Below, one piece after another: positions 41,040 to 47,005 of a stretch of DNA of 47,005 nucleotides. The stretch is taken from contig JAVIYP010000017.1 of the NCBI GenBank assembly GCA_031323845.1, positions 1 through 47,005 of the forward strand. Reading direction: 5' to 3'. Below the pieces are notes generated by a model that had not been told where the DNA came from, ran no database searches, and saw only the letters and a list, made by a program, of their open reading frames with translations. Within the stretch, counting starts at the first letter, position 1. Each line of letters begins with the position of its first letter. A program made the translations under genes and the position numbers. Origin of the DNA: PUPG01 sp031323845. Lineage in GTDB: Bacteria > Bacteroidota > Bacteroidia > Bacteroidales > UBA7960.

Positions 41040-43430
41040 TTACTCGAAGCTCAGCACCCGGGCAGGATTTTTGCGGATGGTGTATCCCGATTGTGTCGTT
41101 ACGATGGCGATTGCCATCAGGACCATGGCACCCAGGGAGGCAGCCATTGTCCAGTATGGGAAATGGATGGCATAGGCAAAGCCGGCCAGCCAGCGCTCCA
41201 TGACATACCAGGCGAGTGGCAGGGCTACAACGGCTGCCAACAGCACCCACTTGAGCATCTCAAACGACATCAGCATAAACAGGGAAACCGGCGAAGCACC
41301 CAGCACCTTGCGGATGCTGATCTCTTTCTGCCTTTGCTGCGCCGTGAAGCTTGTAAGTCCGAGCACCCCCAGCATGGCGATGAGGATGGTGAGGGCCGTT
41401 AACGACAGGAAAAGCCGGCCAAAGCTGTATTCGTTGGCATACTGACCCCTGATCAGCTCCTGGAGGAAATAATAGGTAAACGTTTTGTCGGGGAACATAA
41501 CGGCCCAGCGGCTGCTGATGTCGCTGAGCACTTCGGCGCTGCCGGCGCCGGTGTAACGAATATGCACCCAGGCAGCCCCCGGCATGTAATCGGGCCTGCT
41601 GTGCAGATGACCGATCAGCATGGGCTCTATTTCATTGTGCAACGACTGCATGTGGAAGTCTTCCACCAGGCCTATGATCCTGTAAGACCTGCCTCCGCGG
41701 GTAACGACCTTCCCTACCGGGTCAGCCCAGTTTACCTTTCTGGCAAAGGTCTGGTTGACGAGGGCATATTCCGTTTCAAGACCTCCGTCGGCCTCAAAAA
41801 ACCGGCCTTCCAGCAAGCGGATGTCCATCGTTTCCAAAAAGTTATGGTCAACCCAAATGCGCTGTGCCATGAGTCCGGGCGTGACGTCTTCCACTTCCAC
41901 ACCTTCCACATACAGGCCTCCGCCGGGAAAGCTCGTGGCCAGCGCATGCCGCTCAAACCAGCCATAGCCGGCAAGGGCATTGCTGAGCAGTGCGGCATCG
42001 TCGAGGGTTTCAGCCCTGACCACCAGCAGCTGCTTTTCGTTATAGCCCGGGCTGGTGTTGCTCAAGAAGCGCGACTGCAGAAAGATCACCAGCGTACAGG
42101 TAATCAAGGCAAGAGAAACAATGAACTGTATCAGCAGCAAGAGGTTTCTTGGCTGAAAGCGCCCCGGCTTGGTCCAGAACTCCCCTTTTAAAATTTTTAC
42201 CGGCTGAAACAACATCATGTACCACGTCGGGTAAATGCCGGCCAGGAACCCGAAGAAGCCGACAAAGACCAGCACCGTGGCTGTATAGAACCACCAGGGG
42301 TGGCCCATCAGTTTAATGTTGGCGTCCATGATGCTGTTAAACAGGTGCAGGCCGGCTTCGGCAAGCACCAGGGCCAGCAGAAAGCTAATGGCGGTTATCA
42401 AAATGCTTTCAAGGTAAAACTGCGTTCTCAGCTGTACCTTGCCCGCTCCAAGCACTTTCCGCATACCCACCTCCCTGGCGCGCCTTCCTGAGCGTGCAAT
42501 GGTGAGGTTGACATAATTGAAGCCGGCAATGAACAGGACAAACAGGGCGACCACCGAAAAGACCCATACCTTTGAAACGGTGCCGGTCTCTACCATGTCG
42601 TGTGCGTAAGGGCTGTGCAGGCGGATGTCTGTGAGCGGATAATAGACCAGGCCGATATGAACGCCCACCCCTTCAAACTTGTAATTCAGCTTTTCGTAAG
42701 TTAGTGTTTCCGTTTTTCGTGCCAGCAGTTCCATATCAGTGCCCTCTGCCAGCACCACATAGGTGTAGGCGCTGATGTTGGCATCCCATTCGTAAAAGTT
42801 TGCGGTACTGGTTTCATACAGTGTGGCGGCAGACCTGAGCAGGTTGTACTGAAGGTGGGTGTTTGGAGGGCTGTTTTCGATGATGCCCGTAATGATATAA
42901 GGGGTGTGCTGGTCGTCAATCCTGATCACCTTTCCCATGGGGTCTTCGTTGGGGAACAGGCTTTCGGCAAGGTGTTCGGTCAGCACCACAGCATAAGGCT
43001 CCGCCAGTGCCGTTTCCGGGTCGCCCCGGAGCAGGCGGAACGAAAACACGTCGAAAAAGCCGGGCTCGGCATACAGTCCGTGGTGTACGGTTACATAATC
43101 CATGTCTTTCCAGACGTTGACCGGTACCGACCAGCCGCTTACCCGCGTCATGTGCAGCACTTCCGGAAAGGCCTGCAACAGGTCGGGACCCGTGGCATGA
43201 CTGGTTACGGCCTCTTCCCTGATATCGCCCTGGATGTCAATGTTCAAAGCAAGCCGGTACGTCTGGCGTGCATGTTCATGAAAACGGTCGAAGCTGACCT
43301 CCTGAAACACATACAAGGTGATCATAAGGCAGGCAGCCATCGATGTTGCCAGTCCAAACAGGTTGATGGACGAAAACATGGGCTGCCTCCGGAATTGACG
43401 CAAGAAGGATTTCAGGAAGTGATGGATCAT
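41040..43430 (-). CDS. MacB-like/FtsX-type ABC transporter permease
   Basis: The 796-residue membrane protein is a double-module permease with FtsX/MacB_PCD domains: a TM segment near residues 20-40, a periplasmic domain (about 50-275), a first FtsX block (about 285-410), a second TM segment and periplasmic domain (about 430-670) and a last FtsX block (about 680-790). GRRAREVGMRKVLGAGKVQL and KEISIRKVLGASPVSLFMLM mark the two FtsX cytosolic loops. The ATPase gene is 22 bases upstream. Such permeases are common in Bacteroidota and usually export or respond to peptides or antibiotics; the substrate is unknown. Confidence 0.92.
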   Translation of the reverse strand: MIHHFLKSFLRQFRRQPMFSSINLFGLATSMAACLMITLYVFQEVSFDRFHEHARQTYRLALNIDIQGDIREEAVTSHATGPDLLQAFPEVLHMTRVSGWSVPVNVWKDMDYVTVHHGLYAEPGFFDVFSFRLLRGDPETALAEPYAVVLTEHLAESLFPNEDPMGKVIRIDDQHTPYIITGIIENSPPNTHLQYNLLRSAATLYETSTANFYEWDANISAYTYVVLAEGTDMELLARKTETLTYEKLNYKFEGVGVHIGLVYYPLTDIRLHSPYAHDMVETGTVSKVWVFSVVALFVLFIAGFNYVNLTIARSGRRAREVGMRKVLGAGKVQLRTQFYLESILITAISFLLALVLAEAGLHLFNSIMDANIKLMGHPWWFYTATVLVFVGFFGFLAGIYPTWYMMLFQPVKILKGEFWTKPGRFQPRNLLLLIQFIVSLALITCTLVIFLQSRFLSNTSPGYNEKQLLVVRAETLDDAALLSNALAGYGWFERHALATSFPGGGLYVEGVEVEDVTPGLMAQRIWVDHNFLETMDIRLLEGRFFEADGGLETEYALVNQTFARKVNWADPVGKVVTRGGRSYRIIGLVEDFHMQSLHNEIEPMLIGHLHSRPDYMPGAAWVHIRYTGAGSAEVLSDISSRWAVMFPDKTFTYYFLQELIRGQYANEYSFGRLFLSLTALTILIAMLGVLGLTSFTAQQRQKEISIRKVLGASPVSLFMLMSFEMLKWVLLAAVVALPLAWYVMERWLAGFAYAIHFPYWTMAASLGAMVLMAIAIVTTQSGYTIRKNPARVLSFE

Positions 43431-43452
43431 GTCAAAGGGTTATTGAAGGCAC

Positions 43453-44154
43453 TCAGGCGGTTGCAGTCAACACGAACTCTGTCGATTTGTCCTCGGTGAC
43501 GATCTGGCCGTCGAACAGCCGGATGATCCTTTGTGCATAGGATGCATCGCGCTGCGAGTGCGTTACCATAATGACGGTGGTTCCGTTCTTGTTGAGCGTC
43601 TCCAGCAGGTTCATCACCTCGTCGCCGTGCGTGGAGTCGAGGTTTCCTGTGGGCTCGTCGGCAAGAATGATGTGTGGCCTGGCCACAACGGCACGACAAA
43701 CGGCCACGCGCTGCTGCTGTCCTCCCGAGAGCTGCAGCGGGAAGTGATTCCTGCGGTGCATGATCTGCATCTGCTCCAGCACTTCCTCAACACGCTTCTT
43801 ACGGTCTGCAGAGCTGTAACCAAGATAAATCAGGGGGAGCTCTATGTTTTCGAAGACACTCAGTTCATCAATAAGGTTAAAGTTCTGAAAAACAAAGCCT
43901 ATGTTACGCTTACGCAAGTTGGCGCGCTGCTTTTCGGAGTAGTTTGACACTTCGTTGTCCAGGAAAAAGTATTCGCCGCCGCTGGGGTTATCCAGCAAGC
44001 CTAAAATATTCAGAAGGGTTGACTTGCCGCATCCTGAAGGGCCCATGATGGCCACAAACTCGCCTTTTTTTATTTCAAAGGAAACCTGGTTCAATGCAGT
44101 GGTTTCTACTTCTTCGGTGCGAAACACCTTGGTTAATTCATTGGTCTTGATCAT
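43453..44154 (-). CDS. ABC transporter ATPase, MacB/LolD type
   Basis: The 233-residue ATPase has Walker A GPSGCGKSTLL, Q-loop FVFQNFNLIDELSVFEN, signature LSGGQQQRVAVCRAV, Walker B IILADEPTG and the switch histidine in IMVTHSQRDA. These fit the MacB/LolD/FtsE subgroup that partners with FtsX-type permeases. It lies between the adaptor gene and the permease gene on one strand, so all three form a tripartite MacAB-like exporter operon. Confidence 0.95.
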   Translation of the reverse strand: MIKTNELTKVFRTEEVETTALNQVSFEIKKGEFVAIMGPSGCGKSTLLNILGLLDNPSGGEYFFLDNEVSNYSEKQRANLRKRNIGFVFQNFNLIDELSVFENIELPLIYLGYSSADRKKRVEEVLEQMQIMHRRNHFPLQLSGGQQQRVAVCRAVVARPHIILADEPTGNLDSTHGDEVMNLLETLNKNGTTVIMVTHSQRDASYAQRIIRLFDGQIVTEDKSTEFVLTATA

Positions 44155-44255
44155 GACATTGGGATTTAAAGTGGTTATTTTGTTTCTAAACTGGTATTTG
44201 CTGTTGTTGAGTCGTGTTTTTCTGTGTTGTCATCCGCGCTGCAGCGGCCTAGTAT

Positions 44256-45506
44256 TTATCTGAACACCAGGCGGTCTCTTCCGCCAAAGCTGTCGTAAGA
44301 GGAAGTGACGACCCGCTCTCCGGGCTGCAATCCGTCGAGCACCTCATAATGATGTATGTTCTGCCGGCCGATGCGTATGGGCCTTTTGGTGGCATAGGAA
44401 GCTGAAGGATCGAGCACGTAGATCCAGTTTCCCCCGGTGCCCTGGTAGAAGCCTCCGCGCGGAATGATAAGGGCGTCGGCAACACCACTGAACTGAAGAC
44501 GCAACTGCAGCGTCTGTCCCCGGCGTATGCCGTTCGGCTCGTCGTCTGTGAACTCCAGATCAACATCAAAGGCACCTGCCGTAATATTACTGTAAATCTT
44601 GCTGATCTCCAAATGGTAGGTCTGGCCGCCATACTCAAACGACGCCGGCTGGCCCACGTAGGTGCGGTTCACGTACCGCTCGTCAATGCGCGCCCTGAGC
44701 TTGAAGCCGTCAAGGACGTCAATCTGGCCCAGGTTCTCACCCGGGTTCTTGGTCTCGCCCCGCTCCGCATTGAACGACGACAGCTGGCCGCTGATAGGTG
44801 CGCGAATCGTCAACTGGTCAAGGGTCTCATGCAACATGCTGATGTTTTCCTCAACCCGTGAAATATACCTGTTGATCTGAACCATCTGGGTGCTGACATA
44901 CAGCGAATCGTGACGCATGGTACGAAGCCCGATATCAAAATTGCGCTTCGCAAAAAGGTATTCTCTTTCAGCATTTTCATATTCTTCATCAGAAATCACA
45001 CCTTGCTTGTAAAAATGCTTCTTGCGCTGGTAGTCCTTTTCGGCAATGTCGAGACGATACTCCATGTCGGCGAGCTGACGCTCCAGGCTAAACAGGTTGC
45101 GCTCCAGGTTCAGCCGCGTGTTCTGGTACCTGTCAAGAACCTCAAGGGCAATATTCTCCTGCTGCATGTAGTTCAGCTCCACCTGTGAGTTGGCCAGGCG
45201 AAGGATCTTGTCGCCCTCTTCCACTAAAGCACCATCGCGAATGAAAATTTCTTCAACACGGCCTCCAAAAACCGCATCGACGTACATGGTGACGATAGGC
45301 CGCACCACACCGTCAACAGGAATGAACTCCTGAAAACGGCCGCGCTCCACAGTGGCAATGGTCATCTTGTCCTTGTCAACATAAAGACGGCTGCTCTTGT
45401 CTCTTAAAAACAGCAAATGTATGATGAAGAAGCTAAACGCCAAAACGCCTGCAATGCTCAGGATTTTCCTGACTGTCCACTTCTTCTTTTTTATAACCCT
45501 GTCCAT
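44256..45506 (-). CDS. HlyD/MacA-like periplasmic adaptor
   Basis: The 416-residue adaptor has an N-terminal TM anchor (about residues 13-30), a lipoyl half (GRVEEIFIRDGALVEEGDKI), a long alpha-helical hairpin (about 115-240), the second lipoyl half (LDQLTIRAPISGQLSSFNAE) and a beta-barrel region. It is the upstream gene of the operon; the ATPase gene follows 101 bases later. A TolC partner is not encoded here, so the channel must come from elsewhere in the genome, possibly the tolC-like gene at 14.2 kb. The start MDRVIKKKKWTVRKILSI fits a membrane anchor. Confidence 0.93.
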   Translation of the reverse strand: MDRVIKKKKWTVRKILSIAGVLAFSFFIIHLLFLRDKSSRLYVDKDKMTIATVERGRFQEFIPVDGVVRPIVTMYVDAVFGGRVEEIFIRDGALVEEGDKILRLANSQVELNYMQQENIALEVLDRYQNTRLNLERNLFSLERQLADMEYRLDIAEKDYQRKKHFYKQGVISDEEYENAEREYLFAKRNFDIGLRTMRHDSLYVSTQMVQINRYISRVEENISMLHETLDQLTIRAPISGQLSSFNAERGETKNPGENLGQIDVLDGFKLRARIDERYVNRTYVGQPASFEYGGQTYHLEISKIYSNITAGAFDVDLEFTDDEPNGIRRGQTLQLRLQFSGVADALIIPRGGFYQGTGGNWIYVLDPSASYATKRPIRIGRQNIHHYEVLDGLQPGERVVTSSYDSFGGRDRLVFR

Positions 45507-45737
45507 ATCGATCGTAATTTCAGTTTCGTTCTTCAGAAAATGAACGAATATTGTGCCATGAACCTTAACGGCCTCATTTTGTGCAAATTAAAAACCATAC
45601 GCCTCTGAAACACACAAAAAAGTGTTCGTATACGTGCACCTTTTGTATCAAAACGAACGTCTTTACCCCCCGGTTCATTGTGCAATACGGCAGGTGCAGG
45701 CCGGCGAACGCTTGCATGTGAGAGCGCTATTGTGCGG

Positions 45738-45768
45738 TTTGTTTATGAAGCTTTTGTTGCTAACTTTG
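45738..45768 (+). promoter_or_regulatory. Promoter of mazG
   Basis: TTTG (45738-45741) is followed after 19 bases by TAACTTTG (45761-45768), an exact match to both consensus boxes with ideal spacing. The transcript would start near 45775, so the leader is only about 8 bases. This is the best promoter in the window and fixes the mazG start at 45783. Confidence 0.7.
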
Positions 45769-45782
45769 GCAAAATTTTGCTT

Positions 45783-46556
45783 ATGGATACAAGACTGGAA
45801 GCGTTTCAGCAGCTGCTGAACATCATGGATGACCTTCGGGCGCAGTGCCCCTGGGACAAAAAGCAAACACTGGAGAGCCTGAGACATCTTACCATAGAAG
45901 AAACTTATGAGCTGGCTGATGCCATTCTTGACAACGACCTTCAGGAAATAAAAAACGAGCTGGGCGACCTGATGCTGCATATTGTATTTTACGCAAAAAT
46001 CGGCAGCGAGCAGGGTGCTTTTGACATTACAGATGTGCTGCAGGGCATTAACGAAAAGCTGATCAAGCGGCATCCGCACATTTACGGTGATGTTACGGCT
46101 GAAACGGCCGAAGAGGTCAAAGACAACTGGGAAAAAATCAAGCTCCGGGGCGGCAAAAAGCAGGTCTTGTCAGGTGTGCCCCGGTCTCTGCCGGCCATGA
46201 TCAAAGCCTACCGCATCCAGGATAAGGCACGTGGGGTTGGTTTCGACTGGGAACATGCCGGCCAGGTGTGGGAAAAAGTGCTGGAGGAAATGGAAGAGCT
46301 GAAAATGGAGGTTACATCAGAGGCATCACATAAAAGAACGGAAGAAGAGTTCGGCGACTTGCTTTTTGCACTGGTCAACTATGCGCGGTTTATCGGTGTC
46401 AACCCGGAGAACGCCCTGGAGCGTACCAACAAAAAGTTCATCAAACGATTCGGACAACTTGAAAAAGAAGTCAGAGAGGCCGGACTGAACCTTAAAAAAA
46501 TGAACCTGGCCGAAATGGATGCTTTCTGGAATACAATCAAGGAACGGGAGGAATGA
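45783..46556 (+). CDS. mazG: MazG nucleoside triphosphate pyrophosphohydrolase
   Basis: MazG hydrolyses NTPs and dNTPs to monophosphates and pyrophosphate, cleaning non-canonical nucleotides. The 257-residue product carries two MazG domains: CPWDKKQTLESLRHLTIEET with EIKNELGDLMLHIVFYA, and the second EEMEELKMEV with EEFGDLLFALVNYARF. The metal-binding E-x-x-E-x(n)-E-x-x-D pattern is intact in both. The frame opens 35 codons upstream, but that part contains the promoter. A period-8 repeat array begins on the stop codon. Length is normal for the full two-domain form. Confidence 0.95.
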   Translation: MDTRLEAFQQLLNIMDDLRAQCPWDKKQTLESLRHLTIEETYELADAILDNDLQEIKNELGDLMLHIVFYAKIGSEQGAFDITDVLQGINEKLIKRHPHIYGDVTAETAEEVKDNWEKIKLRGGKKQVLSGVPRSLPAMIKAYRIQDKARGVGFDWEHAGQVWEKVLEEMEELKMEVTSEASHKRTEEEFGDLLFALVNYARFIGVNPENALERTNKKFIKRFGQLEKEVREAGLNLKKMNLAEMDAFWNTIKEREE

Positions 46557-46674
46557 TGTGCAGATGTGCAGATGTGAAGATGTGCAGATGTGAAGATGTG
46601 AAGATGTGCAAATGTGCAAATGTGCAAATGTGAAGATGTGATAATTTGAAGATATGCAGAGGTGAAAATGTAAA
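46555..46674. repeat. Period-8 repeat, ACATCTGC family, copy 3 (reverse-complement orientation)
   Basis: Fifteen consecutive 8-base units run from the mazG stop codon. The first eleven are variants of GATGTGCA, GATGTGAA and AATGTGCA; the last four decay (AATTTGAA, GATATGCA, GAGGTGAA, AATGTAAA). The reverse complement gives the ACATCTGC/ACATTTGC/ACATCTTC units seen near 14137 and 20214. There are no spacers. Confidence 0.9.
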
Positions 46675-46690
46675 GATTGGTAGGTGTTGT

Positions 46691-46698
46691 TAATTTTG
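46691..46698 (+). promoter_or_regulatory. -7 box of the candidate small RNA
   Basis: TAATTTTG matches TAnnTTTG exactly. No -33 TTTG is found 18-21 bases upstream, where the degenerate end of the repeat array lies. A transcript would begin near 46705. Confidence 0.4.
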
Positions 46699-46704
46699 GC
46701 GCAG

Positions 46705-46813
46705 GCATAACCGGGGCGTTTCGGATGGGAAGCGCAGGAATTATGGTAATTAACACATATTTCTGTGAAACGCCCATGTTGAAAATCCCGATCATACGGG
46801 AGCAGGTTTTTTT
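46705..46813 (+). ncRNA. Candidate structured small RNA with intrinsic terminator, or 5' leader of a gene beyond the window
   Basis: A 9-bp perfect stem pairs GGGCGTTTC (46714-46722) with GAAACGCCC (46767-46775). Inside it CAGGAAT (46735-46741) pairs with ATTTCTG (46759-46765, one G-U), leaving a 12-base internal loop on the 5' side. A terminator hairpin follows. The length of about 109 bases, the -7 box and the terminator fit a stand-alone small RNA or a riboswitch/attenuator. It lacks the conserved SRP RNA, 6S, tmRNA and TPP/cobalamin riboswitch motifs I know. Confidence 0.45.
46786..46813 (+). terminator. Intrinsic terminator of the candidate small RNA
   Basis: TCCCG (46786-46790), a six-base loop ATCATA and CGGGA (46797-46801) form a stem; seven T residues follow at 46807-46813 after five bases. 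On the other strand only four T residues follow, so plus-strand termination is favoured. Confidence 0.55.
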
Positions 46814-46865
46814 ACACAATAGGGGGATGATTATAACTGCCTGGAGTTTTTTATGTCTGCGACAC

Positions 46866-46885
46866 CTTGCGAGAAAAAAGCCAGC
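46866..46885. repeat. Direct repeat, copy 1 (CTTGCGAGAAAAAAGCCAGC)
   Basis: This 20-base sequence recurs with two single-base indels at the right edge, 120 bases on; similarity extends about 15 bases upstream of each copy (a TTTTTATG / CTTTTATT context). Between the copies lies CGCAAAGGCCGCAAAG followed by a second CGCAAAGGCCGCAAAAG. Confidence 0.65.
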
Positions 46886-46985
46886 TTTATGTCCCACGCA
46901 AAGGCCGCAAAGAGTTGAGCGCAAAGGCCGCAAAAGACTGTATTGATTCTTCTTAGCGTTCTTTGCGTGTCTTTTATTTTGCGTA

Positions 46986-47005
46986 CTTTGCGAGAAAAAG
47001 CCAGC
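46986..47005. repeat. Direct repeat, copy 2, cut by the window edge
   Basis: CTTTGCGAGAAAAAGCCAGC repeats the copy at 46866. The preceding TTCTTTGCGTGTCTTTTATT also resembles the T-rich segment near 11786 upstream of the LytS-like gene. The window stops exactly at the end of this copy, so further repeats may follow. Confidence 0.65.

Larger units (their letters stand above)
46557..47005. other. Intergenic region at the right edge
   Basis: No credible protein gene lies in these 449 bases. In order they hold the period-8 array, a candidate small RNA with its own -7 box and terminator, and a zone of CGCAAAG/CTTTGCG repeats including two about 20-base direct repeats 120 bases apart. Any following gene lies beyond the window. 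Confidence 0.7.

Noticed and set aside
46555..46674. CRISPR-like array
   Set aside because: The repeats are contiguous 8-mers without spacers, and no cas genes are present.
46705..46813. SRP RNA, 6S RNA or tmRNA
   Set aside because: The conserved SRP apical GGAA region, the 6S central bubble pattern and tmRNA acceptor features are not recognisable.
46677..46946. 89-residue open frame at the right edge
   Set aside because: It crosses the hairpin, terminator and CGCAAAG repeats and has low-quality composition; a small RNA fits better.
1..47005. Mobile elements, prophage or genomic island
   Set aside because: No transposase, integrase, tRNA-linked attachment site or phage gene was seen, and gene content is mostly core for the phylum.

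Overview
The window looks like a chromosomal segment of a member of the Bacteroidota, probably a Bacteroidales/Marinilabiliales-like lineage; genus cannot be set from sequence alone. The evidence is Bacteroidota-type promoters (TTTG at -33, TAnnTTTG at -7), almost no Shine-Dalgarno sequences, a secreted protein with lamin-tail and FlgD-like C-terminal domains, a DksA/TraR protein with a degenerate zinc finger beside lspA and ileS, and LytS/LytTR two-component genes. I saw no tRNA or rRNA gene, CRISPR array, transposase, integrase or phage gene.

Layout. 1-3.3 kb: 3'-truncated class I fumarase (minus), then rbfA, a methyltransferase and a LolC/E-like permease (plus). 3.3-10.3 kb: pheT with a coiled-coil membrane protein (minus), a ComF-type phosphoribosyltransferase (plus) and a large secreted multidomain protein (minus). 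10.5-13.7 kb: asd and an overlapping LytS-type kinase/LytTR regulator pair. 14.2-20.6 kb: a complete RND efflux set (TolC, lipoprotein adaptor, AcrB-type pump) followed by a small P-II-like protein; tolC and the P-II gene share a repeated leader sequence. 20.7-24.3 kb: lipid kinase, glycyl-tRNA synthetase and polyprenyl synthase. 24.3-32.1 kb: an ion/osmotic cluster, the most unusual part. 32.1-37.5 kb: an in-frame LspA/radical SAM fusion, DksA/TraR-like gene and ileS (minus). 37.7-41 kb: a small Cys-rich protein, a receiver-Fis regulator, an RNA methyltransferase and an MFS exporter. 41-45.5 kb: a MacAB-like ABC efflux operon. 45.8-47 kb: mazG, a period-8 repeat array, a candidate structured small RNA and short direct repeats at the right edge.

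The best candidate for an undescribed system is at 24.3-32.1 kb. One 1716-residue protein joins a complete cation-chloride-cotransporter (SLC12/NKCC-like) module to a long helical region, a P-loop ATPase module and a winged-helix-like end. Its stop codon overlaps the start of a short MscS-like channel gene, and a second, full-length MscS channel diverges from the same intergenic region, which carries promoter-like boxes on both strands, inverted repeats and a foldable leader. I infer that a salt-uptake transporter under nucleotide-dependent control is expressed with osmotic release valves.

Other points of interest are the LspA/radical SAM fusion, the RND pump with its P-II-like partner and shared leaders, three intergenic arrays built on the same 8-bp unit, and a candidate small RNA with its own terminator near the right edge.
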